From NCBI GenBank assembly GCA_001632425.1, contig KV425572.1, positions 50,181 to 114,180 on the forward strand: DNA of 64,000 bases, in the 5' to 3' direction. Position numbers and translations under genes: made by a program. Shown here one piece after another: positions 37,126 through 49,922 of the stretch. How positions within the stretch are numbered: the stretch's first letter is position 1; each line of letters begins with the position of its first letter. This DNA is from Neolentinus lepideus HHB14362 ss-1 (lineage: Eukaryota > Basidiomycota > Agaricomycetes > Gloeophyllales > Gloeophyllaceae). The notes beneath the pieces are model-generated. The model searched no databases, was not told the DNA's origin, and saw only the letters and a program-made list of their open reading frames with translations.

Positions 37126-38066
37126 ATGCCAGCCACACGTTCATCTACTTTAAAAAGCCCATCTTCTTCACTGAAACAATCTCGACTCTCCTTTGCTTCT
37201 GCCAGACGCACGTCCTCAAACGCGGCAGCCAAGAAGCCTACGGCATCTCGCACAACTTCCACCTCTTCGATCCAGAAACCCATTGAAGAGTCGGATGACG
37301 AGTCCTCTGAGAGCGATGTGGAAGAGTTGGTGAGGTTACCGGTGCCGAAGAGGAAGAGGACCGGGGTAGTGGAGGATGTGGCTCGTATGAAGATTGTGGA
37401 GTCTCAGTCGGCGGACGGGGAGGTCATGGATTTGCAGGACAGGAAGGGGAGGTGGAGGAAACATTATGGCTTCGTCAGGGAGAAGATGGGGAACTTGGCA
37501 CCTAGTAAGTTCACCCACCTTGAATTGCTTGCATCGTTTCCCCTCGGATATTGTGTCTCGAGCTTGGCGAGCCGCATATATGCGGAACCTGCTCCTATAA
37601 TAATACTCGTCCCACATTGTATTAGCAACACACATGCGCTTTGCGTCCTGTATGTGCGTTGCAGACATGTATCTTGTCCTCCTTACGGTATCCGCCAGCC
37701 GCACTCAGTACTTACCATACCTCGCAGTCCATGCTGAAGGCCAAACCAAAATACATCATATTCTTCGTGTCTTCGACTTGTACGTCCCTCCTGTCCCCAT
37801 TGTACATTGCTCTGATTGTTGCTTGTCCGTTCCGATGCAGGTCCTATGAGTATGGTCCCTGCATCGGCGTGACCCGTCTGGAGCGCTGGGAGCGTGCGGA
37901 GGCGTTAGGGCTAAAGCCACCACCGGAAGTATGTTCTCTTGTTCCCTCTTTATCACCGGATCGAGCTGAGCCGATCGCCCCTCTGCAGGTCCGGGAAATC
38001 TTGTTCACGAAGCAAGGTCAGGAAGAGGACCAGTTCCGGGAGACAGTGTTCTACGGCGAGGCATAG
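37126..38066 (+). CDS. cdm1: DNA polymerase delta subunit 4 (Cdm1/POLD4)
   Basis: Small non-catalytic subunit of replicative DNA polymerase delta, nuclear. Start ATG 37126 gives MPATRSSTLKSPSSSLKQSR; the following QSRLSF resembles a degenerate PCNA-interacting box. A Ser/Lys-rich low-complexity stretch and an acidic run (ESDDESSESDVEEL) lead to DVARMKIVESQS near 37380. Four exons join by phase: donor GTAAGT near 37505, an exon with HAEGQTKIHHILRVFDL, an exon with the family signature YGPCIGVTRLERWERAEAL (near 37845-37905), and a last exon ending FRETVFYGEA at the stop 38064-38066. About 220 residues, in line with fungal homologues. It lies between two divergent MFS paralogues without functional connection. 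Confidence 0.9.
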
Positions 38067-38854
38067 CTTTGCCAGCCACTATGCTCGTTCTGAGTTGCTT
38101 TGCTCGCTACCTTAGCTAGGTATCGTTGTGTCCAAAGTATCATCATCGTCATGTAATTGTTCACCCCAGTTTAGTGTAGTATTAATGGAAATGTACAGGT
38201 TCATACTCCACGCAGCTTTTTAGAGTGCTCCGTTTGCTAGGCGTTCTACGAGATCGGTGCCCTCTGGCCATCTGGCGTCGGACTCTTAAAAATGTCGGCG
38301 TTAGATGTACGCGGTTCCTGCTCGCGAGGACCAGTTAGGATGGATTGGAGTACTGTTTTTTTGTCTGCAACTTCAAAGGGCAATTCGGATAGTACCCTCC
38401 ATCCTGGTATTTTCTTACCCTAAGCTGTTAGCATGGCGTGCTGATTTAATCACTGTCTTCCACTTTGCAGAATTCATCCTAGTTCCCCGGCACCGAGAAG
38501 CTTTGTGAATCTCTATTATCCAGATCGATACCATCCTAGGGTACATTTGATTCGTAGGTGGGAATGTATATATGTCAGGTCTGTCCGGATCCTTTAGCCG
38601 AAACCATCGAGGTGCATGACCTGACCCCTCGTGTCTAGTCTAGCGCATAGCTTCCACGATCATTATCAGTGTGCCTCACTGTTCCGTCCTACGTCACGGG
38701 CGTCTATCTGCGTGTTGATATTGATGAACGATAACGAGCAGCGCTTTGTTCGCGGTGCCCTGGTTTCTCTGGGAATACGCAGTGATAAAGAGCGGTAGTC
38801 ACCTCAAGCCCGCTCCTCTCTCTTGTCCTTAAACACAATACAGCACCAGTCGTT
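38067..38854. other. Intergenic region
   Basis: Between the POLD4 stop and the start of the second MFS gene. No recognisable coding sequence or repeat; short ORFs lack motifs. Confidence 0.45.
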
Positions 38855-40877
38855 ATGGCCGGACCTTCAGTTAGTGGAGAACAGGTAGGCGTGAATGTGC
38901 CCCTTTTACCGCGAGGTGACCAGCATGAAGACGGATGGGAGGATGAGATAGAGGTGGAGGCGAAACTAGTAAAGACGCTCAAAGAGCGCATGCGTCCTTT
39001 TGGTATCCTGTATCTTTTGGCTCGCGTAAGTGTTAGTTCTATGACAATCCCGTAGAAAATGGTTTGTTGACGCTATGTCCAGGTTATCCAAAACACCATT
39101 CCGTGAGTTGTGTTCAATCTGGCCACGTCAAATAAACATCATCCAAAGATGTCCAGGATCGCCGCACTGTTCGGTTTCCGTGAAGCGCTGGCTTTGAGCC
39201 CAATGCAGTTCAGTACGGTGGTGGCAGCCTACATTATCGGGAAGATCCCGGCAATATTGGTATCTGAGTATGTGAGACAGTCACAGATAGGTCATTCAGT
39301 GATATCATGTACCTTCCTGTAGAGTGTTCGGGCGACAACTCGAGCGATGGCCTACTATTGGACCGGCTGCTGCCGTGGCGCTTGGGTTTATTACTATCTT
39401 AACCGGTGCGTCCACGCTGTCCCAAGTCGTCGGCATTATGCATGTCTGACTCGCAAGGCAGGATTTACCACTAAGTGTGTATCACCACATACAATTATAC
39501 ACCACTGCATTTCTCAAACGTTTTGTGAAGTTTTGCCCAGATCTTCTTGGTGCGATGTGCATCGGGCTTTCTCGCCTCAACCATGATCATGTGCAATAAC
39601 AGAACGCATCAGACCTGGCACAAACCAAAGGGTGGATTGCCTCAGCCAGCGTTGTACAGCATCCCATTGATCGTTATTATTGGATTGGTCGAGGCTGCTG
39701 CTGTGTTGTATCAGCCTTTCGTAGGACAGGGACCGGCACAGTGGAAGTAAGTCTACACTGCATTCTTATCTGTGCTTCAAGACCTGATACATTCTTGGGA
39801 TCGACTGAAAGATTCATGTTCTATTTGCTTGGGATACAGATGCTGGCCGTCGCACTATACGCATGGTATCGAGCGCCTGGTTGCCCGGACACAGCAACGT
39901 GGCCATCATACTCGGAGAGACAACTTGTCTCGAAATGGAAATCCGAACGTGACCAACGAGCGCAGCGACGTCAACCCATTGAACCCCATCCAGCAGAGGG
40001 GGACGACAATGCTGTGCGATGGTACTCACCGATACTTCCCTACGTGAAGATCCTGTACATCGCGGTCTGTCAGATGTTTTTTTGGACGGCAAAGTCGGTG
40101 GAATGGTTTTGGCCTTTGATATTCGTTGGCTACTTGGACATCGAGAACCCTGGCCCTCAGACACTGCTTCAGTGCAGTGCTCCGTGGATTTTACCTGGTT
40201 GCATAATGATGTTATACCGCTGGTAGGTAGTCGACTGGCCGGTGTTTCACTGTACTTACAACGGCTTTCAGGTACTGGGGGAAACTTATGCACAAACCAG
40301 CTGGTTTGTTCTTCATACTCATGGATTTGACCGGGCGTCTTTGCTTCCTTGTTGCAGTGGTGGGCTGGGGCCTAGTTGTTTGGGCTCACCGTGGGTTACA
40401 ATCACTTCCCTTGTACGTATACGAGAAATAATATTGAGGATATCCTTGTTAACATGTCCTGCAGGTTCATGGTAACACTCGTGTATGTTGGGGACATACC
40501 TTATGACCAAGCATTTCGGATCGGGATCAGTGGCATATTGAAGTCTGCAATTCCATGGAAACAGGCATCTGCCATACGTTTCTTGGGTTTTTGCTGCATT
40601 GCAGGTGAAATTCTAGGATGGTGAGTTATATGATGGCCTTGGTGTCACGGCTTCACCTCACCTCGGTTTGATTGCTAGCTATGGCTGGAATGCGAGAGGT
40701 GACTCCTTCGGCCAAGGTCTCGCGAACATATATCTCAGTTCCGTAGCATCGGGATTGGGGGTCTTCTCACTTTGTTCTAAAGAGCTGGCCTATGCGCTGA
40801 AACGACCAGGAGAAAGGCGAGAATCGCAGGGACAGGAAAGTGACATGGAAATGGTGCAAGGCAGTTCCAATGTTTGA
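38855..40877 (+). CDS. MFS permease, allantoate/pantothenate type (paralogue 2)
   Basis: Start ATG 38855 gives MAGPSVSGEQVGVNVPLLPR followed by an acidic run (EDGWEDEIEVEAKL) that matches the leader of the minus-strand permease at 36516. Exons with AALFGFREALALSPMQFSTV (near 39155-39215), RWPTIGPAAAVALGFITILT (near 39340-39400), FLVRCASGFLASTM (near 39545-39585), YRAPGCPDTATWPSYSERQL (near 39865-39925) and AKSVEWFWPLIFVG (near 40090-40130) parallel those of the paralogue. The last exon ends DMEMVQGSSNV at the stop 40875-40877. Expected 10-12 membrane helices, plasma membrane. The HPxTA motif reads CPDTA here. Frame is kept wherever a junction could be checked. Substrate unknown. Confidence 0.75.
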
Positions 40878-41135
40878 GTGTAACCAGCACGAGCAGGCCC
40901 TCGAAGGTGCTCCGCCAGAAAGTGACAAACTATATATGAAGACATAGAGGTTATGTCATGGCATAGACTTGGTAGCCTCCCGAAATTTTCGCAGCATGTG
41001 CGTATTTACAACTATCACATACTTAATATTGTTGAGATTGGCTTCCACTGTTTCGATGTTGGTATTCGTCTGTCGGCAGATGTTCATGACTCTGCTACTT
41101 TTTGACAGGATGTAGAATATGATGGGAAACTGTAC
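40878..41135. other. Spacer between MFS gene and tRNA
   Basis: No gene seen; contains the MFS 3' flank and the 5' flank of the tRNA gene. Confidence 0.4.
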
Positions 41136-41225
41136 GGCCGACTAGCTCAGTTGGTTAGAGCGTGGTGCTAATATCAAATACTTTGTGTTACGCCAAGGTC
41201 GTCGGTTCGACCCCGGCGTTGGCCA
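41136..41225 (+). tRNA. tRNA-Ile (anticodon AAT) with a 16-nt intron
   Basis: Cloverleaf is visible directly. Acceptor GGCCGAC pairs with GTTGGCC (one G-T pair). The D arm lies in TAGCTCAGTTGGTTAGAGC. Anticodon stem TGGTG/CGCCA encloses loop CTAATA...A with anticodon AAT. A 16-base intron (TCAAATACTTTGTGTT) is inserted one base 3' of the anticodon, the canonical position. T arm GTCGG-TTCGACC-CCGGC carries the B box. The discriminator base is A at 41225. Plus strand. Confidence 0.95.
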
Positions 41226-41690
41226 TTTGTCCTCAAAAGGCCTATTTTGATAAGTTCTCTGTCGAACTTCGAGCGAAATGATATGGTCGGTTCGATAGTA
41301 ATGCATTTCAGTGGATATACTGGATTCCCGTGATCGTCATTTTCTTAAATTAATGACGCCGTCACACTCCGCGTGATTCATTGGCCACATCTGGAGTGGT
41401 ATTTCTCCTTTATGTCCGTCCCGTCTTAGACCGGGTGAACAAATGAACTTGTTAGTTTATGGGCACTGTAGCAGCTACACAGCGCGCGCGACATGTCGGG
41501 AATTACCATATCCGGAGAATGCGCATGTTTGACCCGGCGGCGGTTCTCGCCGGGACGACGCGTCGCCAGAAGTGTCTGGAACAGCGTGCACTGGACTTAT
41601 TATATGTCAAGAATACGTGTGGACGTTTACTGCGCTTTTCCTTGAGCTCCTCATTGCTTCTGCTCTACCACGGTTTGACTACTACCAAGA
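41226..41690 (+). promoter_or_regulatory. Upstream region of Hsp78 with heat-shock-element-like site
   Basis: About 465 bases between the tRNA and the Hsp78 start. At 41568-41582 the pentamers AGAAG TGTCT GGAAC match the nGAAn-nTTCn-nGAAn heat-shock element with one mismatch, about 110 bases before the ATG. No ORF of note. Confidence 0.4.
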
Positions 41691-44600
41691 ATGCGGCGTG
41701 CAATACTTCTTAGTGAATTCACGAGAGCGCCTTTGAGCTGGATTGGACTGCTCAAGGGAACAACGAATGCTATACGACCAGCGAGCGCGTCTTTGTTACT
41801 GGCCAGTCGAGTTCCACGAGTATTAGTGAGGGCGTATGCTCAAAATCCGCCCGGCAGCGGTATGGGGAAGGGAGGAGGGTTCCCGGGTTTTACGATGCAG
41901 CCTCAACATCAGAAGGGAGATGCTCTGAAAGAATACGTGAGTATATGCCTCTACTGTTTTGTTACCGAAATCTTGTTCTGTCCTGACTGTTGCGACAGAG
42001 CGTGGACTTGACGGAAATGGCAAGGCAAGGGAAATTGGATCCGACGATTGGACGAGACGAAGGTGGGTGACTTTTCATCACTCTCGATATTCCCTGCAGT
42101 TCCCAAGACGTTCCTCGACAGCACTGAAGGGACGACGGCAGTTGGCAGCCAAGGATAGTTACTCTTCTCGAAGCCATTGGGAACTAGCAGGGGAATATCG
42201 AGAGATGCTTGTTGAACGAGCCTAAGCTGAATGATGTAATGGCTAGAGATCCGACGGACAATTCAGAGTCAGTGACTACCATTCAGTGGAAGAGGCATGA
42301 ATTTGACAGCGCTATATACAAGTTCTATCTCGGAGGACCAAATCTAACCCGGTGGTAAGCCTCCCAGAGTTGTACAAACGTCTCGTCATAAGATAGCCGT
42401 AACTAACAATACAACGCTCAGCTGATTGGACCTCCTGGTGTCGGAAAGACCGCGATCCTAGAAGGTCTAGCTAGCCGGATAGTAGCCAAGGAAGTTCCGG
42501 AGGTACGCCCGTAACACCCGCTTGCTATCGGAAAGCACAGGATATATAACTTTGTTTTTTGACCGTGGTTTATTAGTCTCTACAAAACAAGCGAGTTCTC
42601 TCGATCGACTTGTCCGCCATCATGGCTGGATCCGGTATTCGTGGTCAGTTCGAAGAGAAATTTAAAGCCTTGATTCGCGACATCGAAGAGGAGGTATGAG
42701 CATCTGTCATCTCGACTTTGCAAAGCTATGTCTGATATTTGCACACAATTTGCAGAGTCGCAGTGTTATCTGCTTCATCGATGAAGTCCGTCAGTATCGG
42801 ATTCATCACCGAAAATTATCTTATGAAAGTACTGATTTCATATATATGTTTTGTAGACACCCTCTTCAACCTTGGCAAAGCGGAAGGTAGCATTGATGCA
42901 GGCCAGATGATCAAGCCTGCCCTAGCGCGGGGGCTGCAGTTAGTCGGCGCTACTACTCGTGCGTCTCCTGTCGGTTCTATCGTGTGCATTGACTGATGGT
43001 CTGGAATAGCGGATGAATATCGCAAGACCATCGAGAAGGATGCTGCGTTGGAGCGACGGTTCCAACCAGTACTAATCGACGAGCCTACTGTAGAGTCGAC
43101 TATCTCGATCTTGCGTGGACTGAAGCCTCGGTATGAGGTGCATCACGGTGTTGAGATCTCTGATGCTGCTCTTGTCACTGGTATGTAGGGTCTTCGTCTC
43201 AATCCCGCTTAGCGCTCACGTTCGTCATTCACCAGCTGCCGTGTACAGTGCTCGATACGTTTCCGACCGTTTTTTACCAGATAAAGCTATTGATCTGGTC
43301 GATGAAGCTGCTTCTGCGCTTCGGCTCGCTCAGGAGTCGAAACCAGACGAGCTTGAGAAGCTGGACCGGGAGATCGTCACCCTGCAGATCGAATTGGAGA
43401 GTCTGAAGAACGAGTCCGATACCTTCAGCTTGGAACGCCGGGCCGAGGTCGAGGAGGCGTTGAGGAAGAAGAAAGAGGAGTCGGAGCAGTTGACGTCAAT
43501 GTGGCAAGCAGGTATGTGCTTTGCTAGTCTCAAACAAGTTCTACGTACTGATTGAAACCGTGCAGAGCGTTCTCGGTTGGATAGGATCAAGGATCTCAAG
43601 GAGCGCCTCGAGGAAGCCAAGTACGAGCTCGAAGTTGCTCAGCGGCAGGGCGAGTACGAAAAGGCCAGTCGGTTGCGCTTCGGTACCATACCTGAGTTGG
43701 AGAGGCAGCTACCCAAGGATGATGAGATGGCGGATGATGCGCATGAATCTCCTCTCGCTATGTTACATGATAGGGTCACTTCTAATGATATCGCGAGAGT
43801 CGTTGCGAAGGCCACGGGTATTCCTGTGCAGAACTTATTGAAGGGAGAGAGAGACAAACTGATCCATGTGAGTGTGTTCATTGCGTTGCCCTGACTTGCC
43901 CTTATCGGCAACTTCATAGATGGAAGATGTACTGCGCCAGAGGGTTGTCGGTCAAGATCATGTTGTGTCTGCTGTTAGCGACGCTGTGAGACTGTCGCGT
44001 GCTGGTCTTCAACCACCGAATCGGCCTGTGGCGTCGTTCCTGTTCTTGGGTCCTACCGGTGTTGGCAAGGTATGCCTCGATTTCTTCGCTGAAGCACATG
44101 GGCGAATTGTTCAAGTTCCTCATAGACGGAACTATGCAAGGCCCTCGCTGCCTTCCTGTTTAACGACGAGCAACGTGGATTGATTAACATCAACATGTCA
44201 GAGGTGAGTAGTTCACGGTTATTGCAGAGGCTTTCCCTTATGTTTGTCAACAGTACCATGACCGTCATACGATGTCTCGACTCATTGGAGCTGCCCCCGG
44301 ATATGTTGGATTCGAGGACGGCGGTATGGAAAATCCATGTTTCCCGGCTTCATGTGTTGATAGGCCTCATTCCACCTTCTAGGACAGCTGACTGAGGCCG
44401 TCCGTCGTAAACCGTACGGTAAGTGAAACCCGAGTTCAGATGTTTAGCTCCTGTCTGACCTTTATTATAGCAGTCATTCTACTCGACGAGCTCGAAAAGG
44501 CGCACAAGGTAAGTATGTATAGCACATGGGCTGCTGTCCCTTACTCATCTTCCATCAGGATGTTGCTATGATCTTACTGCAGATCTTGGATGAAGGAAGT

Positions 44601-45312
44601 ATCACAGACAGTCAAGGACGGAAGGTTGACTTCAAGGTATGATGCCTATCCCTTGCGACATAACCAATGGGCTGAGCCGTGCCTCAGAACACTATAATAT
44701 GTTTGACGAGCAATCTTGGTACGTAGCTGGACTAGAAGCACCCCAGCCAAGTGACTCACTTTTGTCTAGGAAGTGACATCCTTGCCCATCCTTCCGCGTC
44801 GGATAGCAATGGCATTGTTACGCAGCAGGCGAGAGATGAGGTCCTCGAGCGCACGTCGGAGTACTTCCCTCCTGAGCTTTTGAACCGTTTGGACTCTATG
44901 GTTGTGTTCAACAAGCTGTCAAGACAATCTATTCTCGAAGTCGTGTCACTACGCCTCAGGGATGTCGCCGACAGACTCAAGAATCGGCGGATCACTCTGG
45001 ATGTCGATGACCAGGCTCGTGAATGGCTAGCCAAGCAGGGCTACAGTGATGTGTATGGCGCAAGAGCGATCGGTCGCGTCGTCCGGACGAAGGTACTCTT
45101 CCCACTGGCGCAGAAGATGCTGAATGGCACGATTAGGTTCGTAATCTCTTCCAATCAGTCCACTGCTGTGTCTCACGTCCTAATGCAGGGATGGTGATGT
45201 GGCGACTATTAGAGTCAACGACGACGGTTCATCTCTGCACATCAAAGATAATCATGAGCCCGATGCGGCTTTAGGGTCTTCAGCTCCTGTATCTGTGGTA
45301 ACAGACAATTGA
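41691..45312 (+). CDS. HSP78: Mitochondrial Hsp78 / ClpB-type AAA+ disaggregase
   Basis: Hexameric ATPase that resolubilises aggregated proteins in the mitochondrial matrix with Hsp70. The start ATG 41691 opens a basic presequence-like N-terminus ([20 protein letters not shown]); like yeast Hsp78 it lacks the full ClpB N domain. NBD1: [29 protein letters not shown], Walker [11 protein letters not shown] (near 42430), [18 protein letters not shown] coiled-coil M domain follows (43340-43720). NBD2: Walker A GPTGVGKT (near 44050), [43 protein letters not shown] (sensor). Stop TGA 45310-45312. About twenty exons, including a very short one (AGATCCGACGGACAATTCAG) ahead of a 55-nt intron with acceptor AAG. 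NBD1 reads [11 protein letters not shown] where the family usually has ARGELQL, a one-residue deletion. About 800 residues. Confidence 0.93.
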
Positions 45313-45438
45313 TACTCATACTGCATAGGACGTATACGGTGTACATAGTAGCTTATCCCTAATCTAACGATCCCAACTCTGTAGCATTACGTGTACTGCA
45401 TAACATGCATATAATGTAGATTATCTCTATCCCTGCAA

Positions 45439-48400
45439 CTATGATGGCGGCGAATTGTTTGTTGACGCTGCCTTCGAACCTGCCCGACTACCCCGCGGAC
45501 GTCGCTCCTTGCGTGGTATACCTTCTACGGCACCATCAACATCATCAGTCTGGTCAGTACCCCTGGCTTTCGGAAGTTTACTTTCATGCTCGGACCCTTT
45601 AGTCTTCGGTTTGGGCTTTCTTGGTGACCTTGGCTTCTTGCGATCAGGCGTCGATGGTCCGCCTTCCATCCCTAATCTCACACGCTCCTCTTCAGCTGCC
45701 CACCACTTCAAGAAGTCCTCCTCCTGTTGTCGAGCTTGCTCCTCTTCTTGAATATCACGTAAGGTCTGCTTTGCCTTGCTCGAGCCTGCGGTTTGATCCA
45801 TTTGCATCTGTTGGATAGCAGCAAATGATAAAGTAGATGCAGTGGGTATTGCGTCGACAGCAGGGTGCACAGGAGGTGATGACCATGCTGTCCCGCTGCT
45901 GGACCAGTGTCAGTAATAGAAACTCCGTATACAACGTCGATGCTTACGAGACACGCCGTGACGAGGACGCCCCGACCTTCGGCGGAGGTAAACGCGAGGG
46001 CGAATACACAGGGCCCAATGTAGACTGAGGTGCCTGAGGACTAGGCTGCACTGGCGGAGGACGAGAGGCTGGTGCACGAGGATTAGCGCTCTTTGTGACA
46101 CTAAGGCCTGATGGGGAAGTGGAAGGCGAGGTGATAAGCGTTGCAGTCGAAGTAGCAACAGGTTTCCACGGCGAGACCGAGGATGTGCGGGTAGGTGTCT
46201 TCGGAGTAGGGACTCGATCAATGCTATCCCCCATGAATTTCTTGGGCGTCCATTTGGGGGTCGTATTGGACTGTGGAAGTTTGGATGTCTTCGAACTCTC
46301 CGCTTCAGCCATGATCGATCTCATGTCCAGCCTGGACGGTAATTTAGAGATGAAATAAGACCAAATTGAAGGTAGTTAGCTTACCGAGGAGCAGAAGACA
46401 GTGGCTTCCATCCACCTAGTGTCCGGATTGAGCTAATAGGTTCTGCGATGGCGGCGGCAAGATCAGCAGGCAACCCAACAGGCTCGGTCGGTGACTCCGA
46501 CTCCGAATCGTCCATCATAAATATCTCATCTGGACCTATAGATGATTTAGGTGGCCGTGGAGAACTTGTAGAAGGAAGCGAAGGTCGCAGTAGGGGAGAC
46601 TCAGAACCTGATAGCTGTCGCGTCATTCGAGTAGGCCCCGGAGGCGACAACTTCACAGAATCTCTCAGAGGTCCCTTGTTCGAGCGGACGATCGGCTGGG
46701 GGAAATCTTGCAGTGTTAGCCAGCCCGCGTTCTTCTCCAGGGCGGCATTGACTAATCTATTCGAGCGAGTAACTGGCGACTTGTTCAGCTGTTGATCGCG
46801 AACGAACTTCGACAGCTGTTTGATGAGGTCTGGCCTGAGATCGTCCAGCATACAACTCTCGAGTAAAGTCTCGAGAGTAACGGCCATGTATCCCTGGATG
46901 CTCCGAACGAGCGAGTGCGCGTTGTAGTGGCTGGCGTCCGTCAGGATGTAACACGCATTGTTGATGTTGATGTGCCGTAATATTACGGATGAGCATATCA
47001 AGATGAGGCGATCCAACAATAATTCACTCTGTTTTTTTTATCAGCTGCAGTGGAGGAGCAGACAAGAAACTACATACCGCTGCGGCCACCAGCTCAAATG
47101 CAAATTCTAGGAGGTCATCTACGGAATTGACAAAATCTATATAATAGACCAATCAATCTTGCATCGAAGACGACAGCAGAGTCATTAATTACCTAGCTGA
47201 TTAAATACGTCTTCGGAGCCACAACACAAAAAGCGTAGCACATGCTGCATGACACGCCAGGTCAAGTGCTTCATATGGACAACCACCGTGCCGTCTTGGT
47301 TCCACCGGTTGCGAGCCCAGTCTTCCTCGTCGAAGAAGCTTGCAAAGAAAGGAGACCTGGCACGTAGAATGGCAGAGTGGCAGCTGACTTCTCGGTCCGC
47401 AAGAACCAATATGACGTCAGCACTAAGAGGCGACTGAGATGCAACCGATGCGCTATGATACAGGCGCTCCATATCACGATTTACAGTAGGAGCTGGAACG
47501 CGTTTCGCCGGAGCGTCTAGTGCTTGCGATAGTGACGGTAGCTCTAGCATCCTCGCGAGGGCTTGCAACTCTTGTTTAACTTGCTGAGGGACAATATTAA
47601 TGGCTGTGAACTCCTGCTTCAACGAGTGGGAGACACGACCATCCCAAAGCGGGAAAAGTTCGTCCGAGTAGATGTATGACACAAAAACAAGAGCCGTCAT
47701 AGCCTGACAACCTGTGAAACTGAGTCGCTTTCCCATCTTCGTGTTTATAGACTTGATAGTGATACCAGAGACCTTGTCGTGAAGACTGTTCTTGCTAGAG
47801 ATGACCTCGGCAAGCGCGAGAGCACGCGCAGATAAGATGACGGCGTGGACAGGGAACTCGAACTTGTTAACTTGGACCATCAAGTTCGCTCCGTGAGCAA
47901 GACTAACATCCGCGAACAGCCCCCTTCCTCCGGCCTTCTGAGCCTTTCTATCCAGGGCCAGAAGACGGCACAACCGTTTGATATCCTTGATATCCTTCAG
48001 TATCGGGAAGTCCTCACCTTCATCATGTTCTGGACTATCCGGTGTAAACGCAAGAACGGGAGACCGCACATCACCCGCACTCTCCCCTTCATCGTCCGGG
48101 AAGCTAAGGTACGGCTGAATTTGCGTTAGGTCTTGGGCGAGGTCGTTGCCAATAACGACGACGGGTTTCGGGACGTAATCTACCCGCAGGGCGCCGAAGG
48201 CCCCCGTGCTATTTGCAGCCACTCTGACAACACGCTGCAAGTACGGGATGCACTGGAACTTGAAAGCCTTTGCGTTGCTTCCCTGGCCACTCTTCAGATT
48301 CCTGGACCGAACAAAAACGTGCCCCGATTCCGTGCAGATGATGATGGACCCATCCGACCCAAGCGCAACATCCTTGACAGCGCTGAACTGCTTCCTCAAT

Positions 48401-49922
48401 GCCCAGACACGCTGCGGCTTAACAGCACCGCCCTTGGTAGAAGACGTATCAAGACATTCATTAGGTGTAGGGACATTGAACGTGAAGACCTCTCCGTTAG
48501 TCGACAACGCCGCGAACGACCCCTCCCAAGACGCTACGATTTTGATAATCTTCGCGTTCGTCTGTGGCGGGCGGTACTTGAACTCGGGCGGGAAGTTCTG
48601 GTTCGGGAACGTGATTCTAGTACTACGGTCGCTGAATAAAAGCACGACATCCTTCGTGGACAGCAAGCACGCCATCGCTGTGTCAGTCATAGCGATGGCC
48701 TCCACAGGATCTGTGAACTTCGAGACGATGCGGGGTAACACCTGCGTCGGGTGCGCCGTGCTTGAGTATCCCAACTGACCACCATTCGTGCCCCACGAAT
48801 AAGCTTCTGTATCAGTCCAGCACGCACTGGCGGTCTTGCACGCCGCTACACCACGGACAAACTCCTTCCTCAGCGGCCCCAAAATCTTGCGCGGGCTCGC
48901 CTGTATCGGCTCTTCCAGGCGTCCCGTCACCGACGTAGGCTGCTCGATCACGTACCCGAGCTGCGCGAAGCGGTTCAAGCCCCAGCTGAGCACCTCCCCC
49001 GATGCGGTGAGCGCAAGGGTGTGGTCCTGGCCGAGCGCGACGGATACAATGGTGTGGTTGAAATGCGGTATCGTGGTAAAACTGTACTGCGTGTGCTGCC
49101 CGGGGCCCAGGCGCCCGCCGCTGCCGAATCCACAGACGCGCAGGTTGTTGCGGGGCTCGTCAGTCACGACGACGGTGTGCAGGCGGGACATTTGCACTTG
49201 CCAGACGTGAATCGGGGAAAGTGTGTGATCGAGCGATCGCTTCTCTGTGTCGGGGGCGTCTGCACGCCGGATGGCAACTTGTTCGGGGTATGCTCGATCA
49301 TTGCTGTCTCCAAGGCCTAGGGTAGCGTTTCTAGTAGTACTTCAGGAAGTTTATACACTACTAGACCGTGGCTGCTCACCTATTCGCACCCCAAGTAGAG
49401 AGTTCCAAGCGACCCGCCTCAGTCAGAGATGGCTTCGTGTCCTCCAGAGTCGAGTTGTACAGATCAAACGCCGTGTACCCCTCGAGATCCTTCAGCAACG
49501 TGTCCGTGTCCGAGCGTTGCAGAAGCAGGATTCTACAGACCGTTCAGCTCACCCCGACCGACTCAAAGCGAGAGCACGCACGCAGAGGTCAAGTTGCCAT
49601 GATACAGGGCCCGGTGCAGTGCCGTCCAATGACTCTCCATATCCTGCAAATTCACGTTGATCGCCGGGTGCGCGAGCAGCATCCGGACGTATTCCGGTGC
49701 CGACGCCTCCTGCGAGGCGCAGGCCAGATGCAGAACTGTCCTGCCCTGTGCGTCGCGGGCGTTGACCTCGGCCACCATGATCTCCTTCAGCGAGCTACCC
49801 TTGTGGCTCCACGACCTTCCACCGCTTGGGCTGGAGGCCTGTCCTGGCCCACTGCTGCCATCGAGCAGACGCTGGAACGCCTGCTGGTTTCGGAGGTGGA
49901 AGTAGGCATGGAGAAGGCTCAT
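45439..49922 (-). CDS. Ankyrin-RCC1-BTB-BTB protein (IBtk/Btb3-like)
   Basis: Relatives act as substrate adaptors of Cullin-3 ubiquitin ligases. The start is probably ATG 49920-49922 (MSLLHAYFHLRNQQAF). Domains in order: ankyrin repeats (DAQGRTVLHLACASQ, near 49720-49765; HWTALHRALYHGNL); RCC1-type propeller (STWGANR near 49390, HTLALTASGEVLSWGLNRFAQ near 48965-49025, further blades to about 48160); two BTB domains (ADVSLAHGANLMVQVNKFEF near 47860-47920; SADVILVLADREVSCHSAIL near 47375-47435); a BACK-like helical stretch (VDDLLEFAFELVAAA, SELLLDRLILICSSVILR, near 46960-47125). A long low-complexity Ser/Pro/Lys tail with a short coiled coil ends at stop 45439. The apparent stop after GSEDVFNQL near 47187 is bypassed by an intron starting GTAATT. 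About 1,380 residues. Convergent with Hsp78 at 126 bases. Confidence 0.85.

Noticed and set aside
42280..42360. Possible frameshift in Hsp78 between GRDE and [10 protein letters not shown]
   Set aside because: A 20-base exon (EIRRTIQ) followed by a 55-nt intron with acceptor AAG restores the conserved sequence exactly.
47185..49197. RCC1-BTB frame as a gene ending at 47185
   Set aside because: The stop lies just inside an intron (GTAATT donor); BACK-like and tail exons continue to 45439.
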